Part shown: one piece after another, positions 22,714 to 34,220 of the stretch
Layout of the letters: each line of letters begins with the position of its first letter
How positions within the stretch are numbered: position 1 is the stretch's first letter
NCBI GenBank assembly: GCA_015956445.1
Contig: WIUZ02000001.1
Coordinates: 1,922,001-1,986,000 of the forward strand
Source of the DNA: Thelephora terrestris
Lineage: Eukaryota > Basidiomycota > Agaricomycetes > Thelephorales > Thelephoraceae
Direction of reading: 5' to 3'
Length of the DNA: 64,000 nt
Notes under the pieces: generated by a model
Databases searched by the model: none
What the model was told of the DNA's origin: nothing
Seen by the model: the letters and a program-made list of their open reading frames with translations, nothing else
Program-made: the position numbers and the translations under genes

Positions 22714-25700
22714 ATGAATGCTGAATCCCCGGCCTCGTTGTCGTCGTCTGGCACCGGCACGTCCACAACTGGCCAGATGGTGAATCGACATGCTCCCGTC
22801 CCTCTTCCCGGTCGTCCACCTTCTCCGTTCGTAGCTCCCACCTCAAAGTCCCGCAGGTTCCATCTCCCGCTCCAGTCAGTGACTGGAATCACTAACGGCA
22901 AGATGGGTCAAACTCAGAGCACCGGTCCGAACAAACTCAAGCGTGCGTTTGGTCCGCGCTGGAAAAAGTCGGATGAAACAGAGAAGGATGAAAAGGAGAA
23001 AGGGTCAGACAAGAGCAGAGACCGATCTGGGGACGACAATAGCTCCATTCCTGCGCAAAATTTGTCACAGGTGTCTTTATCTACTTCTCTACCGCTCCCC
23101 GCATCGAATCCACCTCCCTCCGCCATCGCCAGGCACCTCGGCAGGCTTGCTCCTCGAAAGCTATCCATGTCTTCCCCCGTGCCACTTCCCCCCATCCAAT
23201 CCCCACCCGCCCCTTCACCTCCGCCTCCTTCTTCATCACCACAGTCGTGTGCAAAGCCCGATTCTACCGTTGATGAAAACGCTCCAGTGATCATCAATAG
23301 TCTCGGTGTCTCTACGTCTATGCAGCCACAGACCCCCACGAGCACGCGATCGGATGATCCATCACCTGTCCAACACGTGGAGCCCCAACGAAGAGCACGA
23401 AACCACAGCGACTCCCCGGCCAAGGACGATTGGAGGAAAAGCGACTCGACGATGGCAAGCCACGTAACGATAAGACCTGGCGCCGGCCTTCCCAGAGCGA
23501 CACGTCCGGCCTCTGTCGCCGAGTCGGCTCATTCTGTAAACACCATCGTCCCTTCAAGTCGGCGCGTGAGCATGATCGTGCCTGATTCCGACTTGGTGGA
23601 AGAGAACGATTCCGGTTCAGAGGAGGAGCAAGGAGTTCCCACCACCAACCCCCCGCTGCAATTCTCCTCCACTCCTTCTTTGAGATTAACCGATGTATCA
23701 AACAGGCAATCAACGTTAATCGGGAGCACGGCATCCTTTTATTCTCGCATCGAGAGCGAACCGGAGCCTCCGGCTTCACACTGCTCACACTCGACTTCCA
23801 TAAGGCAACAACCGGGTCCCTCGAGGGTGTTACCCCCGGTTTGGACCGAGGCAAATGAGCACGGTGTCCTTTCGAGTATCAACGAACAGTCCCGCAGCAT
23901 TGGTTCCGGCATTCGTGGGCGACTTGCAGCTTGGACCTCGCACCGCGAAAACCGTCATTCACCCCCACCTTCCCCCGTTGCCGAGACCAATCGGTCGGTC
24001 AGCCCTAAGCTCCCTGGAGGTTTTAGACAAACCACCCTGAGCATTTCTGGTAACCTTGCCCCCGCAGCCATTGATCTTGGTAAACGGGCCATGGAAAAGA
24101 TCGGTCGTTCATGGGGTTCAAAATCCAATCACCCTCCCGTTCAATCTTCATCCAAGACTGACCTCAATTCCTTTTCAACACCCCCTCCTTCATACAAGGA
24201 CAAGTTCTCCGAATACATCCATCGAAGTCACCCAAACAACTCTGGATCCAGTCATTCGATCTCCTTGTCCAACTCGAGCAAACACAAGAGACGCACGCCT
24301 GACGGTCACTCTGGGACATGGAGTATTTCGTCTTCTCAATCTTCCGTGTCGATTGACGACAAGATGTCCACGCAATCCGGAGCAACCAATCTAAACTTCG
24401 GCCGGATCATGCGAGGACCCTTGAACGTTGGCGGGGGGGCAGTCTTCGGTAGACGGTTGTTTGACTGTGTCAGAGACACCGCTGCGGATGATGTCAAGCA
24501 AAAGCTGCTTTCCGGAGATTACTACGAAGGATGGGAGGTTGATGAGATTCCACCACTCCAGGATAGGCTGTTGCCTGCCCTTGTGCTGAGGTGTGCTCAG
24601 CATTTGCTGACTTGGGGTGTTCGAGAAGAGGGTCTCTTCAGGTACGCCTTTGGTGGACTTGGGTTGCTTGGGCTCAAAATCTTATTCCCATCTTCTCAGG
24701 CTCAGTGGAAGGGCATCGCAAGTTAACCGCCTGCGTGCAGAGTTTGACCAGGGGGTTGATTATGACCTCGCCGAGTGTGATCCCTGTGATGTCGATCCTC
24801 ACGTTATAGCCTCGCTGTTCAAGGCTTATCTCCGTGCATGTGAGTTGGCGCTGGAATCGTTTTCATCTTGTTTAGCTGACAGCTCGGTCGCAGTGCCTGA
24901 ATCGATATTAACGAACGCACTCTACCCTTACTTCGAAGCTGTGATGGTTGCGGAAGAGACTTCTGAGATACAGAAAACCGGCAATTCCACACGTGGAATC
25001 GGTAGTGCAGGGCCTTCCCTGCCGTCTGGCCCGAAGACCGGCATTCAGATGAGGAAGCCTCCCTCGTTGTCTACTCTTGCTATGCCAACCTTCAATGGGG
25101 TTCGCCTACCCTCCCAATCATCTATCTACGCGCTCGCTGGCCTGATCATCCGGCTGCCCAAGGAAAACCGTGATTTGCTTCACACTCTGGTCGAGCTCAT
25201 CAAGGCTACTGCGAACAACAGTCAGCGGACGAAGATGCCCATGGCAAACCTCCTACTCGTCTTTTGTCCCAGCTTGAACATCAAGCCCGGCTTGCTGCGA
25301 GTGCTGTGCGAGTCGGAAGACATATGGAAGGCCCCTCCGAAAACTGTGAAGACGCCCGCCCAGTCAGATCCGGGAGCTCAGGAGAATTTCGGCGCGTCCC
25401 AGCCTTCATCCGCGGAGTCCAGCCCCATCACCGAGGATTCGGAGAGTGTCAGTTCAACCGGTGCTGTACCCAGGAACGTGAGAGCGAGGAGAGGCGCAGT
25501 ACAAACGATTTACGCGCAAGCCTCCGATTCATCCCTGAGCATAAGCTCCCCACCGGATATGGTCTCTGCGGACTCTCGGTCGCTCCGAGACAACACCTCG
25601 GCTTCCGATAAATCATTTTCCGATGTGCTCAACAACGAGGATAAGCTCGCCCGCGAGCCCTCTCCCCCATTGTCTTCCTCCGCAGAATCCCTGGTGACTC

Positions 25701-26488
25701 CATCGACATCATCCAAACCCCCTTCCTTCGTATTCTCCGCCGCAAAGGACACTCCTTTGGCCCCTCCGATGATCGCTGACCAGAGTCAGCCACCTTTTGA
25801 ACAGTCTCTACAAGCGATCGCCACTTCCCCTATCCCCTTCCCCACCTCAGTGAGCGCCCCGGCGACTCCCTCATCTAATCGTAAATCCCTAAGTTTTCCT
25901 AATATTCCATTTTCCGCCACGCCCTCGTCCCCGTCACCAACGCGCAAAAGATCCAGCCGCCCATCCTTAAACCTACTCTTTTCTAAGAAGTCGGGTTCTT
26001 CCCTGAGGTCGATGTCGATCTCTTCACCGATCCCCCAGGTTCAGCCCACTTCGATGGCCACAGTAGACACCCAGCCTCCCGTTCTTCAACTTCCGCTGAA
26101 CGATTCTCCATTCAAACTTGACTTCCCAGCTCGTGAGAGCGAGAACGATGGAAAAAAGTTGAGTGGATACAAGAACAGCGGGCTAACTCTCCTGCAACCG
26201 CCACCACCAATGAGCAGGATAAACTCGGGTGCCTCGACCGACTCCCCCGTCTCCGCAATGTACGAGACACCGGAAGGAACCCCCTCTGGATCCATGATCT
26301 CGCTCAATCGCGATTATACCTACGAACCTAGTTCTTCGAACAGGGCGTCGGGTCTCAGATGTCCCAGCAGGTTGAGCATCGCGTTCTCGGACGAGGATAA
26401 GGAGGAAGACGGATGGTCGACAAGCGTGCTGTGCGCGGTAGATAATATGACCACCCAGCCACCACAAGTCAACACCGCTGGACCGTAA
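22714..26488 (+). CDS. RhoGAP-domain protein (Sac7-like region), large Ser/Pro-rich flanks
   Basis: GTPase-activating protein for a Rho-type GTPase, presumably controlling polarity or wall integrity. Two exons, 22714-24641 and 24700-26488, give 1238 residues. The splice creates EEGLFRLSGRASQVNRLR, with the catalytic arginine finger at about residue 643, exactly at the exon junction. The GAP domain covers roughly residues 575-850: FGRRLFDCV at its start, the arginine-finger helix, then LIIRLPKENRDLLHTLVELI and the TKMPMANLLLVFCPSLN helix. A long disordered loop is inserted between the two halves. Both flanks are low-complexity, rich in Ser, Pro and charged residues, likely phosphorylated. An alternative in-frame start at 22903 gives MGQTQSTG, which fits an N-myristoylation signal. 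The start is therefore uncertain; the domain call is not. Confidence 0.85.
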
Positions 26489-26873
26489 TTCCTTTGACTT
26501 TCGTGTTTGTTTTTGGTTTCGCAATCCCTCTCTCCCTCGTTTTCGATCCTCGCTTCTCTCCAATTGTGTGCTTATTATGGATCTACATGGACTCGGATAC
26601 TCACTCGTTTGAGCTCGCTCTCCCTTTTTCCGTCTTTTCTTTCGGCCGATGAAGCATCGATGTGTTTTCACGCTTTTGTATCTATACCCATAACTTTATA
26701 TCCTGCAGGTCTAGTTATGTAAATACATTCAACCGGATTCACCTTCGGAAATCCCCCAATTCCCCAACATCTACCATTCTTTCGCTTGCGCTACCGATTC
26801 GATGACCTCCCTTCAATCAATTATCACTACTACCTGGAACCGTAGAGCTGCGGATAAAGTTGACATTATTGAG
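26489..26873. other. Intergenic region between convergent genes
   Basis: 385 bp between the stops of the RhoGAP gene and VPS8. It is pyrimidine-rich at 26505-26660, presumably 3' UTR. No gene seen. Confidence 0.5.
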
Positions 26874-29800
26874 TTACACCACGGTGACTTGGAAACAAGA
26901 GGCGTGATAGGCCCTCCCGCTGAGGGAGATTTTGATTCCGTCTGTCGGTGGGCCACCTCCGTTGGTCGACAACAGCACCTTCCCGCACGAACTGCAAGTT
27001 GCCCCTCTTTCCAGCCGACACCCTCTCGACCTAACCTTCGTCAGCTCCTCGACAACGTTGAACGCATCCCTATCCAAGATCTGTTTCGTGATCATTAAGA
27101 TGTCGCCATCGGAACGGTAGGACTCCATCATCCCGGTGAGTATGGTCCTGAACTCGTTGTAATGTGTCTCCTTCGATGTCTGCGTGGCGGAATCGACCAG
27201 CCGCTTGAATAATTTCGGGAACGATATTCGTTGCGAAGAGCTGACGGAAACAAGAGAACTGAAAGTGTCTTGGACGAGCCCCCGGAGTCTTGTCAGCGCA
27301 TCCTCCTGTGTAGGTAGGTTGTTCTCGTTGACCTGTGTCGTCGGAGGTCCTTGGAGGGCGATGTTTGCAGAGACCGCCTGGACGCATTCCACTTGGCTTT
27401 TGAGGAGCTCGAACCACATGTCCTGTACGTTGAATGTAGTTGATGGGTCGGGGAGCCGAGAGTAATGGAGACAAATCCGAATCGCCTGGTGAGAGACGGC
27501 GACCATCGTATCCAACCGCCTGACGACCTCGTCGCGTGATTCCTCCAGATCCCAGTGCCCAATGATCTCAAGAGTGAGGTCCCTATGAATAAAATTCGCC
27601 TTCTGGAGAGCCCCCATGTTATCCCCCTTCCAACTCAAACACCAAACGACGGCGTCGTATATCGCTCGAGTTTCGCAGGCTTTGATTACCTCCGACCACT
27701 CAAAGAAATCCACCGGGAACTGCTTCAGGGCCGTGATCACGTTCGGTCGGTCCAACTCGCATTGCAAATCGACATATAAAAGGCGGAGCGACTGAGGGGT
27801 CACGGAGGAGGGGGTTACTGGGCGCCAACCATCGGAGTGGTCATCGTGAAGGGAAGGAAGGCCAAATAAGTGTCGTAAATAAGCAAACCGCTGCGAGCCA
27901 GAGCCACTTCCCAAGGCATCGATGGCTTTCTGGTGTAGATCTGGCGCGAACTTTTCGATTATCAGCGCTGTGTTGGTGACACTGTTATGTAGCAGATCCG
28001 GCAAGGCATCTAACAGAGTGTCGTGCAGCTCGGAAGGAATGACTCCCAACGGCCGAGACGACTCTTTTAAAATATTCTCGACCGCCGGGAAGACCTCGGA
28101 TCCCCGTAATTCTGGATCGTGGAGATAAGCAAGGATCAGAGGCCCCCACGCCTGTTCCTGGCGATGCCAAGAACGTAAGATTCGGTAGAAACCTGCCTCC
28201 TCGAAAATCCTTTGTAAGCGCTCTCCTTCATGAGGCGTGTAAGTTGAGAGCAGGAACTCGGCTGCTAGCTGCCGGTCTTCTCGCGTGCTCTCGTCGGGGT
28301 ATTCCGCTAGGGATATCAGGATGTCGTGAAGGGCGGAGGGAGAGATCTGAATGAATTGAGGGTATTTCGGGACGTTTCGTGCGATGAAGATATTGATGAA
28401 CATCATGTCTGTGGGTGCGAGGTCGGATGACGAGAGGATATCCAATAGGACCTTGATGATTACCAAACGGCTAACTCCACGAGTTTCATCGTTCAAGTAG
28501 GAATCCTCGAAAGCAAGGTCCAAAGAATTGAGGAGGGACTCCGCGTCAAAACGCAGAAGGAGACGGAGATAAGGGTAAGTCGGTTCGACTCCTCCTTCCT
28601 CATCTGACGTTAGCACGAGTTCACCACCCTCTCCCTCGGGCCACACGCTTGATCTCCCGAAGAATAGAAAGGTGTAGATATCCTTCTTCGCACGACTTGC
28701 CTCGCCATCTGATAGCGGCTCCTCGCTCGGATAAGTCACCCCGGTCAGGACGTCGGAAAGGTACGGGTAGATTTTGTATGCATTGATCACGTACGGTTCA
28801 ATAACCGCCTCGTGTTCTGATATTTCCGCTGTAGTGTTTCGGTACGCGCGATCCCGACGGAATCGCTGGACCCGTCGGATGAGGCCGATAAGGATGACGA
28901 TTGGAGATACATAATCCTGAAGCGCTCGAGTGTAGACATAAATCAGGGCATCATAGAGATGGTGGGTTTGACAGAGACTGATTGCTTGATTGATGTCCAG
29001 GCATAATGGATCGATGTGCCAGATGACCTGTTCTGCAAGATCAGGATGTCCGTCCTCCGCGTGCATAGCAATTATTCGCTGTGTAATCCGTGGGGGGACC
29101 TTGGAGACGCTCCCGTCCAGAATGAAGGGCTCTAGTTGAGTCAAATAGATCCTCGAGATTCCAGAATCGTCGTAATGTTGGAAGAGATCTTCGAAGACGA
29201 AATAAAGATCGTCCAGAGCCAAGCAGGCCCGCACGCAAGTCGACACCAAGTTCTCGAACGTGGATGTTCTATCAATTCCGCGATTATCGGGGGTGACGTG
29301 AGTACTGTCCGTCAGGCGATCCTCGGAGAAGGCATAGTCAGCCGAGGCGGTCATCAATTCCCGCATCTTCGTCCCGACCATGTCCTTGAGGGCTGCAAGG
29401 TCCTCAGGGAGCCCGTTTCTATTGCCTTCGGCTTCGCCGACATAATACAGTCGCGTGAGTTGAATGGCGCTTAGAAAATCTCCGTCCATTACAAATGCAA
29501 GGATTCGATCGGCCCAGGTTAGCAAAGTGCCGACTTGTAGCGTATCTCTCCCCTGCAATATTGGTCAGCTGAAGGTGCAAATTCTGACGTGCGTTGAGCA
29601 CGCACCAAGATGAAGATCTTGGTTTTGTAAACCCAAACACTATGGGCAACATCAAGGATGGAATCGGCATACGACACAGTTCCGTTGACGGTTTGGGACA
29701 ATGTTGGAGACATCAAAGTCTGAGTACTGAATCGTGATCGCTCAATGAGCTTCCTGGTGTTGACATCATGAACTTGTAGAGAATTTGGTGTAAGTACGAG

Positions 29801-31725
29801 GATTTGCTACGAGGCCATCGTCAATGACTACCAAATCACTTCAAGATCAATAGAAAAAACCCACATTTGCGCTCAACCACCTGATGGCAAGGACGACCTC
29901 GTCGGCAGTCCACGTTGAGGCCTCCTCAATTAAAATCGCCCCAAACTCGACTTGCGATAATTTTCCCGTTTTTGCATTCTTCACAGACTGTGTGACTTTC
30001 TTTTCGGAAACCCGTATTAGATTGAGTTGTTTACCCCAGCTGAAGATCAACATCGGCATCGTCCCCCTGGACTCCAGCTTCGAGCGGTCCTTCGGGGGTG
30101 GTTTTTCAGGAGTAGAGGTGGGGTCTTCCACGGAAGGAAACCAAGCCAGAGCACCCCTCCATCTATCCAATGGGCCTTTAACCTGGTTATCTCGACGAAG
30201 ACGGCGATACCAGGTCGTAGGCTTGGGCTTCAGTCCAACGATCACCAATTTCACAGGAGTTATCATCGCAACGAGGCTATATCCATCCGTTCGGTGGGGA
30301 CATGTTCCGAGTGGGAGGGGCGCCATTTCAAAGATGACATTCGATTTACGCCCACGTCTTTTCCGAAAGGGCATGGGGCTGGAACCAGTCGCGCCGTGTA
30401 GAGTTGGTTCTGGCGAAACATCGTCGGGGTACTTGCCCAATATCCGGATTACGTCGGTGGCGTCGACGAAAAGGACTTTTCCCAGACTGTGATAGAACGC
30501 TAGGCCGTTTTCGTCGGCCGTAACGATAGCTGTATGCCTCCCAGCCACGAAGCCTACGCTCGTGATTGCAACCCCAGGGAAATGGCCCTCTCGTCGTCCA
30601 TCTTTTATGGCTGCCGGAGATGTTGGGGGAACCACACGGGCAGGAGCTCCAGGCTTGTTCAGGTCGAAAACACGGACGTGACCAGAGGCGTGGCCAGACG
30701 AAACCCAAGTGTGGTCATGGGACAATGCCAGTGACGTTACTGCACCGACGTTCACCTCTCAAAAAATGCGCTGTCAGGGTGTTGTCGAAGGAATTGAGGG
30801 AAGTGACATACCCGTAGCATCTGTCCCGCAAATACACTTCAGGTTTTGTTTGAAGTCAAACACACAGATGAAACCGGTCTCTGTCCCAACGCAGATCAAC
30901 CCATTGGCAGCCATGACCGTAGGCATACCCAGATTTGCAACCTTCATCGTGTTCAAGGCCTTCGAGGCCTTGGGGGAATAGATGAAATTCGTGATCGCGT
31001 TCAATGGGGTCCATTGGAAAACCTCTCGCTCAGGCTGTGTTGAGATCTCCTCCTGTTGAATCACCGAGGGCCCATCTTTCGACAGGGCGGAGAGGTGCGA
31101 TGATTCTGGTGAATGTTCGTCGGATAGTTGTGAATTGGACGTGGCGGTGGAGTGTGGTTGTGAAGGCGCTCGTGTGAGGGAAGATCGTAGGCGGGATATC
31201 GTCGGATGGAGGAACGGAGGCTTCATATTTGGTAGTGTAGGGAGGGGGGAGGCGAACCGGTCTGGCGAGAATGTAGTGGACGGTGCTGAGGATGGTGGGT
31301 CTGATAACGCAGCTTCAAGTTCGGCATGTTCGACGTGAATTACCTGGAGTAGATAACGTATTCAGCATGTCAGCGTGGATACCAGGGGGCGTGTTCGAGC
31401 TAACCGGCCGTTGGGGGTCAGATGTGGATTGTGTGGGGTGCTCGTCATCGGAGAACGCATCTCCGTCAGACAAGTCAGCCTCATCGTCCTCTCCGGTATT
31501 TTCGAAACCTAGGACATCTCGAAGTCGTTCTCGATAGGTAGCTTTCGTGACCTCAAGGCGTTCGGACCGGGGGGAGTGTGATGGCGAGCCTTCTTCATCT
31601 CCCTCACTCTGGTCTGGGAAGAGCTCACCCATCCTGGCGGAATAGTCCCCAGGGTGATCTTGGTACTCATGTTCACCCTCGTCATTATCCGAGAAGTCGA
31701 GTAGAGATGATGGAGGGGAAACCAT
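26874..31725 (-). CDS. VPS8: CORVET tethering subunit Vps8
   Basis: Vps8 is a specific subunit of the endosomal CORVET tether that binds Rab5/Vps21. Five exons, minus strand: 31725-31405, 31343-30812, 30757-29865, 29806-29606, 29552-26874; 1541 residues. Introns are 53-61 nt. The start MVSPPSSLLDFSDNDE is the in-frame ATG before an acidic leader. A beta-propeller follows: TGFICVFDFKQNLKCICGTDAT, SLALSHDHTWVSSGHASGHV as separate blades, then QILVLTPNSLQVHDV. The junction IFILGRDTLQVGTLLTWADR is typical of Vps8. The C-terminal half is an alpha-solenoid of clathrin-repeat type. It ends with a short zinc-ligand module (CSSCGK .. YHASCF) rather than a complete RING-H2. An additional tiny exon after base 26882 cannot be excluded. 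It lies in tandem with the CTI6-like gene, 165 bp downstream of it. Confidence 0.92.
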
Positions 31726-31890
31726 TGCAACTGGCGAACACCTTTCCCTGGAAAGTCTTTCTGATAGTCGGTGCACGTGACTTCGCTAAGTCGTACAAAC
31801 GGAAGGCGGCAGGCAGCGGGAAGGAAATGGAGAGGTGATGAAAGGAATGCGGGCAATAATAAGAGTACAGACAAGATGAAAGAGTGGAAA

Positions 31891-33915
31891 TCATAAGACA
31901 GCTCTGCGCTCTCGCTCCTTGTTCTTCGCTCCAGGCCCAAATCGCTCTTGAAAGCTAATCAGCTCCGTCATCAACTCTTCCATCATCTTCATGGTTGGTG
32001 GAGGGGATGGGTCCAGCTCAAGTGTTAGTGAAGGAGTCTGCTTCTCTCCATCTGGGGACTCAGTGAGCGGCTGATCGTGGGTGACCATGGCGTCGTTATC
32101 TGGATAGGGTTGAAGCCTTTGTTTCGTTTGTGTGTTGAGAACTTTCACAAGCGCCTCCTTCCGCCTGCCACGCTCCATCGCGCCAGCTTGTTCCCTCCCT
32201 ACCCACTCCACCAACGCCCTCACGCGTTTGTTCATATCACCGATGCTGGTCCGTTTACTCGGCCACTTCACTTTGACTCCTCGCTCGGTTGAAACGTCAA
32301 CGAGGTCCTTTGAAGCTCGAATCTCTAGCGGTTTAGGAATGTCTGTAGGGAGCATGGGCTCCAAGTGTGCCAGATAATCCGGTAAACCCCACGAGGTATA
32401 GAGTGGCTGCTGGGCGACTGCGTATGTGTGCGGGTTATGGTGGGCACGAGGATGACTGGCGGATCCAACGTCAACTCTATTGTCGCGGCCGCCCCTTCTC
32501 CCTTCATTGCCGCCTGTAGTTCTTGATGGTGAACACGTTGTATCATGGCGCAGTATGGCACCTACCTTTAGCTCGACTCTGTCGCTTGGGCGGGAGGGCT
32601 GTTGCAACGCGTGAGAATTTCGGATACAAATAAGGATAATTTGATTTCACCCTCGTCTGCGTCGCCAGATCCACCCAAATCTATGAGCTGGGCGGTTTTC
32701 CGCCCCCCACCTCTCTTCTGGCGGGGCCTCGTGGCAGTAGAGGGCGTTGGTTTCGTGGTACTTGTACTAGCGACTGGGTCCTCGCCAGGGAGCTGGGGCA
32801 TTGTAGGGACTTCGGATGTAGTGGAACCAGATCTTGTACGTTTGAAGGAGTGGCTGGAAGCAAGTTTCAAACAGGCGTCCAGACCGTTAGCCGATATTAT
32901 TTACCTGTCGTCATCTGCTCGTTTCCGTTTTCGACGTTGATTACCTAATCCACTTTCTACATCCTCTTCGACCTCTGCGGTATCCCTTCCGTTCATTGGG
33001 GATGGCGGTAGTTGAACTGATGCTTCGGCAGCTGTCGCGGCGATCAACGCTTTAACGCTCTCGTCGTAAGCTGCATCCCTGCTATTCATTGTATTCCTGC
33101 GTTTAGACTGCTTCGTATTGGCCATTGGGGAGTGAGAGCGAGAGGAACGGGGGACGCTGTGGGCTTGACCCGAACTATGGTGGGAGTTGGCGGAAGGGTG
33201 GCGATCGCGAGGCTTCCTGGTCAACCTTCTGGCAGCGCTAAATGTTCAATCGGCGGTTCAAGGATACGAGGCTGTGATACGTACTTTAACAGATTTGGGT
33301 GGAGGTCAGGTCGGCACTGCTCGCAGAAGTAATCCGCATCGTCCGGTGGCGCCTCAATCCCCATGCACGCTATGTGTTGCCATACCCTACAAATATCACA
33401 CTGGACCATAACTTCGCCTGTGTCAGGCTCGTCTTCTATGCGTGGGTTAAAGGAGGGCGAGATGTGAGAAGGGCAGGATATGACCATGAAGCGAACGAAC
33501 CAGCATTACCACAGATACAACGAGTAATGCCCTCTTCCTCCTGGGCTGACGTATCTGCAGGTTCTTCAGATACTCGTGGGTCCTTTTGGGTGTGATTAGT
33601 GTCTATCGAGGTTGGGGTCGGGGTTGATTGCTTGTCTTTGGGCTTGCGCTTGTTGCGGCCAATGTTTTGGTGATTCGAAGGTGGTTTTGGCATATCTTCG
33701 AAAGATTCGTCGACTTCCTCCTGTTTGGAACGTTTGGATCGCGACGAAGAGAATGAGGAGAGCGTGGGTCGGCTCTCTTTCAGGCGAGGGGCAGATTCGG
33801 GGTATGGGGAAGGGGCTGGAGATTTACTGGACGAATGCGACGGCACGGAACGTCTCCCTGACCGTCTCGGCTCCTTCGGCGAGGGCGGGGGACCCATTGG
33901 GGGGACATTGGCCAT
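31891..33915 (-). CDS. CTI6: PHD-finger protein, Cti6-like (Rpd3L-type chromatin factor)
   Basis: Six exons, minus strand: 33915-33501, 33435-33285, 33228-32905, 32853-32651, 32598-32566, 32513-31891; 582 residues. Introns are 51-65 nt. The first splice builds a complete PHD finger: CICG, then AEDEPDTGEVMVQCDIC, H in WQHIAC, and the last pair CEQC. It is flanked by basic Ser/Lys-rich regions. The C-terminal block WGLPDYLAHLEPMLP .. ERGVKVKWPSKR .. DMNKRVRALVEWVGREQA is shared by basidiomycete Cti6 relatives. PHD fingers of this type bind histone H3 tails, and yeast Cti6 works in the Rpd3L deacetylase complex; partner and target here are inferred. The 33-nt exon at 32598-32566 is inferred because it is the only way to reach the conserved C-terminal frame with canonical sites. 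Confidence 0.8.
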
Positions 33916-34220
33916 GACGGTGAGAAAGAGGGGGCGTTTTTCGCGATCGGTCCGTCGGACATTACTGAACCACGGTGTGACCAGGGTTTCAGATAGCGCG
34001 TATACAAAAACGTCTCAACCTTGTAACAATCGAAGTAACAAAAGTTTGTAGTCTCCTTACAAAAGATTTGAAGCTTCAATGGCCTCTAACGATTCAATCG
34101 ACTCAGCTGATCTCTGACTCTAACCCATCGCGGAGACCCCGAACAAATTTACGCTGGTCACTTCAATCCCCTTAGGACATAAAAACGACCTTCACCGGGT
34201 CTGTGGGTTCTGCAGGACAA
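33916..34220. promoter_or_regulatory. Short divergent promoter region (CTI6-like / ILV1)
   Basis: 305 bp separate the two start codons, so the promoters must share this interval. No TATA box is clear. Confidence 0.4.

Noticed and set aside
32325-32561. Alternative reading frame of the CTI6-like gene (TIELTLDPPVILVPTITRT)
   Set aside because: The conserved WGLPDYLAHL frame is reached with two canonical 52-nt introns, so this frame is not used.
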